64,000 bases of DNA from positions 62,001 to 126,000 of the forward strand of contig NZ_JADLQL010000008.1 in the NCBI RefSeq assembly GCF_015477805.1. The letters run 5' to 3'. The stretch is from Nocardia flavorosea. GTDB lineage: Bacteria; Actinomycetota; Actinomycetes; Mycobacteriales; Mycobacteriaceae. The notes under the pieces are model-generated. The model made no database searches. It was not told the DNA's origin and saw only the letters and a program-made list of their open reading frames with translations. Of this stretch, positions 8,513 through 17,095 are shown one piece after another (within the stretch, counting starts at the first letter, position 1; each line of letters starts with the position of its first letter). The translations under genes and the position numbers were made by a program.

Positions 8513-9888
8513 GCGCAATTCTCACCAGCGATATCGCGCTGGCCGTATTACTCGCCGTAATCGGCGCGATCGTCTTCTCGCTGATCGGAATGGTGTCGGG
8601 GACCGACGAAACCGCCACCATCGCCCCGCTTACCCTGCTGGTCATCCTGCTGGGCGCGCCGCCCGCGGCCGTGTTCACATTCTTCCTCTCCGGGGCCGTG
8701 GCCAAACATATGACGCATGCGGCGCCGACCACGCTGCTCGGCATACCCGGGGACACGATGGCGGTCCCGCTCATGCGCGAAGCGCGGATGCTGCGTGCGT
8801 TGGGCGTACCCCATATCGCACTCCGCAAAGCGATTTCCGCGGCGGTCATCGCCGCCGTGATCGCCGTCCCGGCCGCCGTCCTGTTCGCCACGTTGCTGGC
8901 CCCGATCGCCGACCACGTCCAGTCCGCCGCCCCGTGGCTGTTCCTGCTGGCCGCGATCGGCATCGCCTACGCGTCGCCCGGCAAATGGGCGGGAGTGCTC
9001 GCGCTCATACCGTTCGTCGTCCTCATCCTGGGCCTCAAACAGCTCACCGAGTCCTACGACATCGCACTCAATATCAGCTACTTCCTCGGTATCGCCGTCG
9101 GACCGCTGATCGCCGACCTCTTCTTGTCTCTCGGCCCACAGGGACGGGCCGAGATGACCCGCAGGGAACCGGCGACGGTATGGCTCGCACCCGATGTCAA
9201 AACCTGGAAGGGATACTTCCCCAATCCGTTCCGGATATTGGACCGCGGTCAGACCGGCTATGTCGCGGCCACCGCCACGGTGTCCAGTGCGACCTTCGTA
9301 TTCAGTCCGGTCGCCATGACGGTCCTGATGGGCGAAGTGGTCGCCTCCCGGGTCAAACACGGCTACCGCCGGCTCACCTCGGTGATCGCCGCGCGTAACG
9401 GCACCACCGAATCGACCTATATCGCCGAAGCACTCATCCCGCTCATCGCGTTCGGGCTACCGTTGAGCCCGGTCGCCGCCGGGCCCGCCGCACCGTTGTT
9501 CAACGCCCCACCGGTTTTCACCACCGATGACGGCCACGGCAATATCGACAACCTGTCCACCGCGCTCACCAATACCGAATTTCTTTTCTACGGGCTCGCC
9601 GCCGTCGCGGTGGCGGTCCTGATCGCGTACCCGTTCGCGATGAACTTCGCGCACCGGGCCGCGAGTATCGTCGTCCGCTATGTGAGCCACGAGGCCATCA
9701 TCGCCGCGTTCACCGGGCTGGTCGTGGTGATCAGTGTCTGGGAGGGCGGAATACTGGGTCTGGCCGTCACGCTCACGGTCGGACTGGTCGGCGGGCTGCT
9801 GTGCCGGTTCTTCAAGATCCATGCCGGGGTGTTGTTCATGGGCTACTACGTGGCGGTCTTGACCGTCCCCGCGATGCTCGCGCTCTGA
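8509..9888 (+). CDS. TctA-like large permease subunit
   Basis: A 459-residue polytopic membrane protein with about 11-12 helices. The N-terminal half carries a TctA-type signature: IAPLTLLVILLGAPPAAVF, then the TTLLGIPGDTMAVPL segment, resembling the conserved small-residue and PG motif of tripartite tricarboxylate carriers. A related half-repeat, FGLPLSPVAAGPAAPLF, lies near residues 315-331. No periplasmic binding protein (TctC) gene is in or next to the operon, although the family normally needs one. Placement after HMG-CoA reductase and lyase suggests a C5-C6 hydroxy acid such as mevalonate or 3-hydroxy-3-methylglutarate as cargo; this is inference. Confidence 0.72.
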   Translation: MSAILTSDIALAVLLAVIGAIVFSLIGMVSGTDETATIAPLTLLVILLGAPPAAVFTFFLSGAVAKHMTHAAPTTLLGIPGDTMAVPLMREARMLRALGVPHIALRKAISAAVIAAVIAVPAAVLFATLLAPIADHVQSAAPWLFLLAAIGIAYASPGKWAGVLALIPFVVLILGLKQLTESYDIALNISYFLGIAVGPLIADLFLSLGPQGRAEMTRREPATVWLAPDVKTWKGYFPNPFRILDRGQTGYVAATATVSSATFVFSPVAMTVLMGEVVASRVKHGYRRLTSVIAARNGTTESTYIAEALIPLIAFGLPLSPVAAGPAAPLFNAPPVFTTDDGHGNIDNLSTALTNTEFLFYGLAAVAVAVLIAYPFAMNFAHRAASIVVRYVSHEAIIAAFTGLVVVISVWEGGILGLAVTLTVGLVGGLLCRFFKIHAGVLFMGYYVAVLTVPAMLAL

Positions 9889-9907
9889 GGACACCCGCGT
9901 CCCGAAG

Positions 9908-9942
9908 CACCGCGTGTACCCGCCGGGCGGGTACACGCGGTG
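9908..9942 (+). terminator. Perfect 17-bp hairpin ending the mva operon
   Basis: Arms 9908-9924 and 9926-9942 are perfect complements around a single-base centre, starting 20 nt after the TctA-like stop. A weak T-rich run follows (TCTTGTGT). It is the longest perfect stem I found in the window and a convincing terminator. The rest of the 336-bp gap to 10224 holds only the promoter of the next gene. Confidence 0.8.
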
Positions 9943-10180
9943 TCTTGTGTCAGCAGGCGTTTTCTGTCGGCGGCGGGGTGGCGGGGTCGAAGTCGTCCCT
10001 GGGCCGCGTCGTGGGTATGGCGGGCGTGCCGGTTCAACCGGGCCGTACCGATCAGGTGGCGGACGCCGACATCGCCTTCTCGACCTGACCGGTGAATCAA
10101 CCGCTCCTGTCATGAGTTTCGCCATCGACATCGCACACGGTTCCGGCGACCGATCCGAAGGGCACACAGAATCTCCACAA

Positions 10181-10224
10181 TTGACTCCTGTTCTCTCCAC
10201 ACGGGGTAGCTAGGCTTCCCGACC
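10181..10224 (+). promoter_or_regulatory. Promoter of the response regulator gene, probably leaderless
   Basis: TAGGCT (10211-10216) lies 8 nt before the ATG and there is no Shine-Dalgarno sequence, so transcription probably begins at or next to the start codon. A TTGACT hexamer at 10181 is rather far away (24 nt) to be its -35. Confidence 0.4.
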
Positions 10225-10926
10225 ATGGAACAGAAGGCACCGGCAGGGGGAGCGACGGCGCGGCGGATCCTGGTGGTGGACGACGAACTCACCATTGCCG
10301 AATCCGTGGCGGCGCGGTTGCGGGCCGAAGGGTTCACGGTAGAACTGGCCCACGACGGACCCACCGCGGTAGCCGCCGCCGGCACATTCCAGCCGGACCT
10401 CGTCGTCCTCGACGTCATGCTGCCCGGCTTCGACGGACTGGAGGTGTGCCGGCGCATCCAGGCCGAACGCGCGGTGCCGGTGCTGATGCTCACCGCGCGA
10501 ACCGATGAAACCGATCAGCTCATCGGTCTCGGCGTCGGCGCCGACGACTATCTCACCAAACCTTTCTCCTTGCGCGTCCTCACTGCCCGGGTGCACGCGC
10601 TGCTGCGCCGGGTCGAGCGCGCCGGCGATCGGCCCGGCGCGATCACCGTGGTCGGCGATCTGCGGATCGACGCCGACCAGCGCCGGGTCTGGCGCGGCGG
10701 AGTCGAGGCGCAGCTGACCCCGCTGGAATTCGATCTGCTCGCCCGGCTGGCGCAGCGTCCCCGGGCAGTGCTGGCCCGCGAACGACTCCTCGAAGAGGTG
10801 TGGGACTGGGCCGATGCCGCGGGCACCCGGGCGGTCGACAGTCATATCAAGGCGCTGCGCCGCAAACTCGGCGCCGACCTGATCCGGACGGTCCACGGTG
10901 TCGGCTACGCCCTGGAGAGCAGATGA
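10225..10926 (+). CDS. OmpR/PhoB-family response regulator
   Basis: A 233-residue two-component output protein. The receiver domain spans about residues 13-125, with the acidic pair DDE at 19-21, phosphoacceptor D63 in VVLDVMLPG, T90 in LMLTAR and K112 in LTKPF. The C-terminal winged helix (about 137-232) has LTPLEFDLLARLAQRPRAVL and the recognition segment TRAVDSHIKALRRKLG. Its stop codon overlaps the kinase start in an ATGA, so the pair is co-translated. The regulon is unknown. The neighbouring DUF4153-like membrane protein gene is a candidate target. Confidence 0.93.
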   Translation: MEQKAPAGGATARRILVVDDELTIAESVAARLRAEGFTVELAHDGPTAVAAAGTFQPDLVVLDVMLPGFDGLEVCRRIQAERAVPVLMLTARTDETDQLIGLGVGADDYLTKPFSLRVLTARVHALLRRVERAGDRPGAITVVGDLRIDADQRRVWRGGVEAQLTPLEFDLLARLAQRPRAVLARERLLEEVWDWADAAGTRAVDSHIKALRRKLGADLIRTVHGVGYALESR

Positions 10927-11993
10927 ACACGATGCCCGGCACCGAGACCCCGAGCCGGTTGCGGCAGCTCGCCGGCCGGGTGACAGCGGTGCTGCCGCGG
11001 CCACTCGACCGGATCAGGTCCATCAAACTCAAACTCGCCGTGCTGATGACCTTCGCGGGCGGACTCGCCTTCGGCTACTTCCGCCTGCAGATCGGCTGGC
11101 TACCACCGATGACCACGCTCGCCGCAATGGTGATCGCACTGGTGTCCTCCCAGTTCCTGGCGCACGGCATCACCACGCCGCTGCGGGAGATGACGGCCGC
11201 GGCGCAGCGGATGGCCCGCGGGGACTACACGAGCCGAGTCCGGGCCTCGTCCCGGGACGAGGTGGGGCAACTGGCCGAGGCGTTCAACCGGATGGCGGCC
11301 GATCTCGCCGCCGCCGACCGGCAGCGCCGCGATCTGATCGCCAATGTCTCGCACGAACTGCGCACGCCGATCACCGCCCTGAGCGCCGTGCTGGAGAACC
11401 TGGTCGACGGGGTGTCGCAGCCCGATCCGAAAACCCTCGAAACGGCTCTCGCGCAGACCGAACGGCTCGGGCGGCTCGTCTCCGAACTGCTCGACCTCTC
11501 GACTATCGAGGCCGGCGCCGTTGCGCTCGACCGGGGCGAATTCGCGGTCGCACCGCTTTTCGCGGAGGTGGTGGCCGAGGCGGAGGTCATGACGGCGGCA
11601 TCGGGTCGCGGGATCCGCTTCCGCAGCGAGACCGACCCGGCATCCGCATCCGTGTACGCCGACCGTGCCCGCCTCCACCAGGTGCTGTCGAACCTCCTGG
11701 ACAACGCCGCCCGGCACGGCCCGGCCGGCGGTGAGGTCCGGCTCCGCGCCCGCACCCTGAGCGGCGACCTCGTCATCGACGTCGAGGACGACGGCCCCGG
11801 AATACCGCCCGCCCAGCGCGAGCACATCTTCGACCGATTCACCCGCGGCGGCCGCACCGACGGCGGCGGCACCGGACTCGGACTCGCCATCGCGCGCTGG
11901 GTGATCGATCTGCACCGCGGCTCGATAGCCGTCACCGACCCCGGATCCCGGATCCGCGTAATCCTCCCGGCCACCGAGCCACCCGACCACTGA
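10923..11993 (+). CDS. Sensor histidine kinase
   Basis: A 356-residue membrane sensor kinase. Two adjacent hydrophobic segments (about residues 37-52 and 60-78) have almost no loop between them, so there is no sizeable extracellular sensor domain. A HAMP linker follows (from TPLREMTAAAQRMARGDYTS), then the HisKA box NVSHELRTPITALSA with the phosphorylated His, and a HATPase domain with DNAARHG (N box), DDGPGIP (G1) and GTGLGLAIAR (G2). The partner is the overlapping response regulator. The short input region suggests it senses the membrane itself or a membrane partner. Confidence 0.92.
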   Translation: MNTMPGTETPSRLRQLAGRVTAVLPRPLDRIRSIKLKLAVLMTFAGGLAFGYFRLQIGWLPPMTTLAAMVIALVSSQFLAHGITTPLREMTAAAQRMARGDYTSRVRASSRDEVGQLAEAFNRMAADLAAADRQRRDLIANVSHELRTPITALSAVLENLVDGVSQPDPKTLETALAQTERLGRLVSELLDLSTIEAGAVALDRGEFAVAPLFAEVVAEAEVMTAASGRGIRFRSETDPASASVYADRARLHQVLSNLLDNAARHGPAGGEVRLRARTLSGDLVIDVEDDGPGIPPAQREHIFDRFTRGGRTDGGGTGLGLAIARWVIDLHRGSIAVTDPGSRIRVILPATEPPDH

Positions 11994-12063
11994 CCATCCC
12001 ACCCGCACAACCCGGCCGCCGATCGGCTCCGGGGCGATAACGCACACCTTCAGGAGGGATCCC

Positions 12064-13980
12064 ATGCCCAGACGCGCCCAAGCGAACGACGACGGCCCGG
12101 AAAGGACGCTCCCGGTGAAGCCGGCGAATCCTGCTGAGCCCGGCCCCGCGCCGGCAACCGCGAAATCAGCGACGCCGGAAACCGCGGAAACGACCGCGAG
12201 CAGCGAATCGGCGGCGCCGGCCGAGCCGGCTGCCCCGGCGATTCCGGCCGGGTCGGCAGGAACAACCGACCCAGCGATACCGACCGAACCCGCCGGTCCC
12301 GCGACCGAACCCACCGGCCCCACGGGCCGGTCGGCTGATCCCACAACGCCGGCCGGGGCTCGGCAGCCCGATCCCCGCGCTGGTGATTCGGCGGAGCGCG
12401 TATATGGTTCGCCGGTCCCGGCCGACCCGATCGCGAGTTCTCCCGCCGAGCACGGAACTGCCGCGGATTCGATAGCCGATACCGCGGTCCGGGGTCCCGG
12501 CAGCCGGGCACAAGCGCTGCAGCCGTCCAGAGCACTCGGTACACCGGAATACCCGAGACCACCGGCCGTCCCGCCGCGCCGGCATCTGGTCGCCTACCCG
12601 GCGGGTGCTCTGCCCGCGGCGGCGATAACGGGTCTCGTCGCGGCAGTGGCCGTTCCGCTCTTCCAGCCCGGAATCGGCTGGCTGCTCGCGGGTTCCGCGG
12701 CGGCGGCCGCGGTCGGCACGGTTCATCGCCGGGCAAGCCGTACCGCAAGACCGGAGCAGGGGCATACCAGGAACTGGGAACGCGTGTGGTGGTCCGTCGC
12801 GGCGCTGGCGTTGCTGGCCGTCGGAACTTTCCGGGCCGCGGGCTGGTTGTTCGCGCTGTGCCTGGCGGCGGCGGCCGTGGCCGGGTCGCTGGCGGTGGTG
12901 GGCCGGCGTTCGGAGCGCGGGATATTCCGGGATGCACTGGCTGTTCCGCTGGCGTCGGCCGGTGCGGTTGCCTGGGCGTACACCGCCTCCGGGAAACGGC
13001 CCGGCGGCGGCGGGGCGCGTAATCGCAGGCTCGGGGGCTCCATCGCCGTCACGGTGCTGTTGCTGGCCGTGTTCATACCGCTGCTGGCGGGTGCCGACGC
13101 CACGTTCGCGGCGTTGGTCGACGGCCTGATTCCGCGGCTGGACGGCGACATTCTGACCCGCTGGGCGCTGGTGTTCCTCTGGGTGGGTATCGGAACTCTG
13201 GGCGCGCTCTACCTGCTCGCCGGACCCCCGCGCCCGGCCGGTGATCAGCCGAAATCCGCGAATCGCACGCTGGCGCGGCTGGAGTGGGGGCTGCCGGTCG
13301 GCGCGCTGACGGCAGTGTTCGCGCTGTTCCTCGGGGCACAGCTGGTGGCCCTGTTCGGTGGCGACGACTACGTGCAGCGCACCGCCGGCCTGACCTACGC
13401 CGAATACGCCCGGAGCGGTTTCTGGCAGCTGTCCGCGGTCACCGTGCTCACCCTCGCCGTCATCCTGCCGGTCCTGCACCGCGCTGCCCGGGACACCGCC
13501 GTGGACCGGCTGTGGTTGCGCGGCCTGTTGTGCACGATCAGCGGGCTCACGCTGGTGATGATCGCCTCCGCGCTCGGGCGGATGTGGACCTACCAGCAGG
13601 CGTACGGATTCACCGTGCTGCGGTTGCTGGTCGGCACCTGCGAACTCTGGCTGGGCATCGTCTACGTGCTGGTGATCGTCGCGGTGCTGCGCCTGGAAAC
13701 GACGTGGCTGCCCCGCAGTGCGGTCGCAACCGCGACGGCCGCGCTGTTGGCGCTGGCGGCACTGAATCCCGAGGGTCTGGTCGCCGGCGAGAACATCGAC
13801 CGCTGGGAGCGCGGCGAGGAACTCGATGTCGACTACCTGGCCGATCTGTCGGTCGATATCGTCCCCGCCCTGAACCGTCTGCCCGCCGCCATCCGCGCCG
13901 ACCTGCTCGACAGGCTCGAGTACCGGCTCGACGACGAAACCTGGAACAGCTGGAACCTGTCGCGCGCCCGGGCACACTGA
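12064..13980 (+). CDS. DUF4153/DUF4173-like polytopic membrane protein with long disordered N-terminus
   Basis: A 638-residue protein of unknown function. Residues 1 to about 175 are Pro/Ala/Thr/Glu-rich and repetitive, probably disordered and cytoplasmic. Residues about 185-575 contain roughly eleven hydrophobic segments ending in the family-like stretch GLTLVMIASALGRMWTYQQ. A soluble tail follows, with NIDRWERGEELDVDYLADLS, a segment shared by DUF4173 proteins. A strong AGGAGG precedes the ATG. It lies 70 bp behind the histidine kinase gene in the same direction and may belong to the same transcription unit or regulon. Confidence 0.72.
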   Translation: MPRRAQANDDGPERTLPVKPANPAEPGPAPATAKSATPETAETTASSESAAPAEPAAPAIPAGSAGTTDPAIPTEPAGPATEPTGPTGRSADPTTPAGARQPDPRAGDSAERVYGSPVPADPIASSPAEHGTAADSIADTAVRGPGSRAQALQPSRALGTPEYPRPPAVPPRRHLVAYPAGALPAAAITGLVAAVAVPLFQPGIGWLLAGSAAAAAVGTVHRRASRTARPEQGHTRNWERVWWSVAALALLAVGTFRAAGWLFALCLAAAAVAGSLAVVGRRSERGIFRDALAVPLASAGAVAWAYTASGKRPGGGGARNRRLGGSIAVTVLLLAVFIPLLAGADATFAALVDGLIPRLDGDILTRWALVFLWVGIGTLGALYLLAGPPRPAGDQPKSANRTLARLEWGLPVGALTAVFALFLGAQLVALFGGDDYVQRTAGLTYAEYARSGFWQLSAVTVLTLAVILPVLHRAARDTAVDRLWLRGLLCTISGLTLVMIASALGRMWTYQQAYGFTVLRLLVGTCELWLGIVYVLVIVAVLRLETTWLPRSAVATATAALLALAALNPEGLVAGENIDRWERGEELDVDYLADLSVDIVPALNRLPAAIRADLLDRLEYRLDDETWNSWNLSRARAH

Positions 13981-13986
13981 GCCGCG

Positions 13987-13998
13987 GAGCCGGGGCTC
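13987..13998. terminator. Short dyad between convergent genes
   Basis: GAGCC-GG-GGCTC lies in the 36-bp gap between the convergent DUF4153-like and azlD genes. The 5-bp arms and 2-nt loop make it weak as a bidirectional terminator. Confidence 0.25.
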
Positions 13999-14016
13999 GG
14001 CGCGAACGCGGACTCC

Positions 14017-14337
14017 TCAGGCGTGGGCCAGGGTGGTCAGTGCCACGTGAACGGCGGTGCCCGTAAGAATGCTGAGGACGGCGTTGTGGCGCCACAGGTG
14101 CAGGCCGAGGGTGACGGCGAGAGCGGGGCCGATGATCCACAGTTGTGTGGGGCCGATATCGCGCAGGGTGTAGGCGGCGAGGATGACCATGACGCCGACA
14201 GGCATATGGCGACCCAGATAGTCGACGATACGGCCGGCGCGCAGCGGGGCGAGCACCGCGAACGGCAGGGCTCGCAGCGACCAGGTGATCACCGAGCACA
14301 ATACTGTGGCGGCGATCAGGTAGCCGGTATCAGGCAT
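14017..14337 (-). CDS. azlD: AzlD-family branched-chain amino acid export subunit
   Basis: A 106-residue integral membrane protein with four hydrophobic segments, matching the small subunit of AzlCD exporters. The family stretch TWSLRALPFAVLAPLRAGRIVDYLGRHMPVGVMVILAAYTLRD is recognisable (quoted here only to locate it at about residues 19-61). The gene overlaps azlC by 8 nt, so the two are coupled. AzlCD complexes export branched-chain amino acids or analogues. The divergent Lrp-type gene upstream of azlC is the natural regulator. Confidence 0.85.
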   Translation of the reverse strand: MPDTGYLIAATVLCSVITWSLRALPFAVLAPLRAGRIVDYLGRHMPVGVMVILAAYTLRDIGPTQLWIIGPALAVTLGLHLWRHNAVLSILTGTAVHVALTTLAHA

Positions 14338-15061
14338 CGACGGTCTCCTTCTCGGTCAGTACGCGGCGCAGCAGCAGAGCCGCCAGGAACAATCCCAACG
14401 CCACCAGCAGCATCTGTCCGGGCAGCAGCACTCGGGCGATCAGCGCGCAGAGCAGGGCGAGCACCGGCACGGGGATATCGCGCTCGGCCCGGAAGCCGTC
14501 CACGGCGAGTACGACGAACAGCGCGGTCAGGGCGAAGTCGAGGCCCTGCAGCTGCACCGGAACCAGTGCCGCGCCCACGGCGCCGACGGTGGCTCCCCCG
14601 ACCCAGTAGCCCTGGCACAGCACCTGCAGCCACAGGATCCGGCGGCCGCTCCACTCCTGGGCCGCCGGGCCGGTGGTCAGGGCGTATGCCTCGTCGGTGA
14701 GCGCGAAGGTCGCATACCCCTTACGCCGCTTGCCCCGGATCCGGTGCAGCGGGAACGACAGCGCATAGAAGATGTGACGGAAATTCACCAGGAACGCGGT
14801 CAGCGCCACCTGCGCCAGGGGCGTGGCAGCGGTGACCAGACCGATCAGCAGGAACTCCAGCGACCCGGCGTAGATGAGACCGGTGAACACCGGAGCCCAC
14901 CACCAGGCCAGCTGGCTGTGGACCACCAGTACCCCGAACGCGAGCCCGAGCGGGAACAGCGCGAGACCGACCGAACTGGTGTCCGCCAGCGCCGCCCGCA
15001 GGTCCGACCGGCCCCGGGCCGGGGTATCGATTGCAGGGGTACATGTCGAAGTGGCGCTCAC
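14330..15061 (-). CDS. azlC: AzlC-family branched-chain amino acid exporter
   Basis: A 243-residue membrane protein, the large AzlCD subunit. It shows the typical start of the core, LALFPLGLAFGVLVVHSQL, followed by SGLIYAGSLEFLLIGL-like residues, the loop VNFRHIFYALSFP and the TDEAYAL motif. The first 20 residues are polar. It starts 73 bp from the divergent Lrp regulator, whose intergenic region is clearly AT-richer than its surroundings. It probably exports leucine, isoleucine, valine or related toxic analogues. Confidence 0.87.
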   Translation of the reverse strand: MSATSTCTPAIDTPARGRSDLRAALADTSSVGLALFPLGLAFGVLVVHSQLAWWWAPVFTGLIYAGSLEFLLIGLVTAATPLAQVALTAFLVNFRHIFYALSFPLHRIRGKRRKGYATFALTDEAYALTTGPAAQEWSGRRILWLQVLCQGYWVGGATVGAVGAALVPVQLQGLDFALTALFVVLAVDGFRAERDIPVPVLALLCALIARVLLPGQMLLVALGLFLAALLLRRVLTEKETVDA

Positions 15062-15067
15062 CAGGAC

Positions 15068-15093
15068 ATTTTATGCTCGAATACGCGTAATAT
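15068..15093. promoter_or_regulatory. Candidate Lrp-type site in the azlC/lrp intergenic region
   Basis: ATTTTATG (15068-15075) and CGTAATAT (15086-15093) form an imperfect dyad, 6 of 8 positions, with a 10-bp spacer inside the AT-rich divergent promoter region. Lrp proteins bind AT-rich imperfect dyads of this kind. Assignment is by context. Confidence 0.35.
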
Positions 15094-15134
15094 GGTTTCC
15101 CGTTCTTATCCGATTTCGCGATTGTGAGACATAT

Positions 15135-15581
15135 ATGCATATCGATTCCGTCGATCGGGATATTTTGTTTCACCTCCGGCAGGACGGCCGGCTCACCAAC
15201 GTCGAGCTGGCCAAACGGGTCGGTCTCACACCGCCGCCGTGCCTGCGCCGGGTGAAACGACTCGAGGAAGCCGGCGTGATCAGTGGTTACCGGGCGCGGA
15301 TCGACCCGGCCGCGATGTCCCGCGGATTCGAGGTGGTCGTCGCGGTGGAGATCAGCATCAACGACTTGCAGACCGTGGAGGAGTTCGAGAACGCCGTCGC
15401 CTCCTATGACGAAGTGGTGGAGTTCCACCGCCTGTTCGGGCGCCCCGACTACTTCGTCCGCGTCGCGGTCACCGACCAACAGGTCTTCGAGACTTTCCTG
15501 ACCGGCAAACTCATGGGCCTGCGGGCCGTCGCCAGGGTGGATTCCCACCTGATCATGAAGAAGATCAAGACCGACGACTGA
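15135..15581 (+). CDS. Lrp/AsnC family transcriptional regulator
   Basis: A 148-residue regulator. The HTH occupies about residues 3-52 (DSVDRDILFHLRQDGRLTNV, then LAKRVGLTPPPCLRRVKRLEEAGVI), followed by the RAM ligand-binding domain from about residue 65. The LFGRPDYFVRVAV strand and the MKK tail are typical. The ATG at 15135 is chosen because the HTH starts at once, as in family members; the frame is open upstream without any motif. It is divergent from azlCD and presumably activates export when branched-chain amino acids accumulate. Confidence 0.9.
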   Translation: MHIDSVDRDILFHLRQDGRLTNVELAKRVGLTPPPCLRRVKRLEEAGVISGYRARIDPAAMSRGFEVVVAVEISINDLQTVEEFENAVASYDEVVEFHRLFGRPDYFVRVAVTDQQVFETFLTGKLMGLRAVARVDSHLIMKKIKTDD

Positions 15582-15682
15582 TGGCGGCCGGGCCGGTTAC
15601 GAGGCCGCCCACGCGGATCACGAACGTCACCCGCAGGCCAGGAGAGCGGACGGTCGGATTACGACGCGGAACCGGCAGAGGA

Positions 15683-16756
15683 TCAAACCGAACCGGTGCT
15701 TCGGGCCGCGAGATCCGGCATCGGGACCGGACGCGAGTTCTCCCGTAGCGAGCGGGCCCCGGCGACACCGACCAGCGAAGCGGCTACGGCCGGTAGCACG
15801 GGGACGAGCGGCGGGCGGCCCTCCTCGACACACGCGCGGAAACCTTCGAGGATCCGCACAGTGCCTTCCGCCCGCGGCTCGACGCGGGTCCCATCGGGGA
15901 GGAACAGCGGCGCGGGCTCGCGTTCCTCGTCGCGAACGGTGCCCGCGGGGTCGGTCCAGGGCTCCTTACGTACCCGCACCGACCACGCCCGGTCGCCGGC
16001 TGCCCGCACCGATTCGGCGAGCCCCGCGGTCCCGCGCGCCGCGAACCAGCTCCAATGACTGTCCGGTTCGCCCTGGAGGAAACCGTGCCGGGTGATCGCC
16101 AGCCCCCCGGTGTCGAGGCGCACCAGCATCACCACGGCAGGGCGTGGATCGGCGGCGTCGACCGGGAAAGCCGCCACCTCGGTGGGCATCGCGCCGGTGA
16201 GCGCGAGGACAGGCGAGAGCGTATGGGTGCAATACGCCGTCGGTTCGATCCGGCCACGCCAATGCGCCGGATCGCCGATCAACCCAGCAACCGCGTCCGG
16301 CGCCATCCCGTGCAGGTAATCCGCTTCGACCAAGGTGACCCGTCCGATTTCCCCGGCGTCCACGATGCCTCGCACGAGCTGGATATGCGGGTGGAACACG
16401 TAGTTCTCGGCGAACGAGTAGGTGGCCGCGGAGCGCCGCTCGGCCGCGAGTAGTGCCCGCGCCTGCTGCTCGTCCGCACAGGCCGCGGATTCGGAGAGCA
16501 CGTGAACGCCCGCGTCGAGAAATGCGATCGCCAAGGGGGCGTGCTCGTCGAAATCGTTGGCCAGCACCACCGCGTCGAGCCGTTCGTCCAGCAGGGCCGG
16601 CCACTCGCCGACCATCGCCGCGCCCGGCAGCAAGTCCCGCGCTTCGGCACGCCGCCCGGGATCGCGGTCACAGGCGGCCACCACTTCCATACCCAGCCGG
16701 CGACACCAGTTCGCCAGGTGCAACCCCATCCCCAGACCCACGACACCCACGCGCAT
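15683..16756 (-). CDS. Gfo/Idh/MocA-family oxidoreductase
   Basis: A 357-residue NAD(P)-dependent dehydrogenase. The Rossmann fold opens at once with RVGVVGLGMGLHLANW (GxGxxG), an acidic residue ends strand 2 in AACDRDPGR, and the EKP-like position reads VLSESAACADE. E-S-A replaces the usual E-K-P, so the lysine normally near the active site is missing. The C-terminal alpha/beta domain includes a cluster with YCTHTLSPVLALTG. An ATG at 16792 is also in frame, but the one at 16756 has GAGG 8 nt upstream and starts at the fold. Substrate unknown; no sugar-related neighbours. Confidence 0.75.
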   Translation of the reverse strand: MRVGVVGLGMGLHLANWCRRLGMEVVAACDRDPGRRAEARDLLPGAAMVGEWPALLDERLDAVVLANDFDEHAPLAIAFLDAGVHVLSESAACADEQQARALLAAERRSAATYSFAENYVFHPHIQLVRGIVDAGEIGRVTLVEADYLHGMAPDAVAGLIGDPAHWRGRIEPTAYCTHTLSPVLALTGAMPTEVAAFPVDAADPRPAVVMLVRLDTGGLAITRHGFLQGEPDSHWSWFAARGTAGLAESVRAAGDRAWSVRVRKEPWTDPAGTVRDEEREPAPLFLPDGTRVEPRAEGTVRILEGFRACVEEGRPPLVPVLPAVAASLVGVAGARSLRENSRPVPMPDLAARSTGSV

Positions 16757-16959
16757 CCCGGCATCCTCGGACGTCCGGCAGGTGCCGGTCAACCGAATTC
16801 ACCGGTGACGCGGTCGCCTGCCACTCGACCGGCAGACCGGGCCGGCCGGATATCCGTCAGACGTCCTGGGACCGTAGCGGAGAACTGCGACCACGTGCCG
16901 CGGCAGACCGGATGTGACCGAAAGCGGTTCCCCGCCGACCGGCGCCCGCAGCGTTCCGG

Positions 16960-17095
16960 CCGTGGCGACTCCCGCCGGTTCGAGCACCGCATGCAGCAGC
17001 ACACCGATACTGGCCACGCAGGCCGCCGGAGTGGAGTATTCGCGCGGGTTGTGACTGATCCCGTCGTACCGACCCGGCACGAAGATCAATGTGAC
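16960..17095 (-). pseudogene. C-terminal remnant of an M20-type amidohydrolase (carbamoylase/allantoate hydrolase-like)
   Basis: In the minus frame, about 42 residues read like the extreme C-terminus of Zn-dependent N-carbamoyl amino acid hydrolases: LIFVPGRYDGISHNPREYS, then a stretch ending VLLHAVLE. The family has F-V-P-S-x-x-G-I-S-H-x-P-x-E here, and the histidine binds metal. Nothing upstream or downstream in any frame continues the enzyme, which is normally over 400 residues, and the downstream frame runs on without homology. It abuts the end of the frameshifted acyltransferase gene. It is evidence of deletion or rearrangement at this spot. Confidence 0.5.

Noticed and set aside
12166..13977. 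603-codon minus-strand frame opposite the DUF4153-like gene
   Set aside because: The plus strand has coherent membrane helices, a strong ribosome site and a family pattern; the antisense frame is rich in Gln, Arg and Gly without any fold signature.
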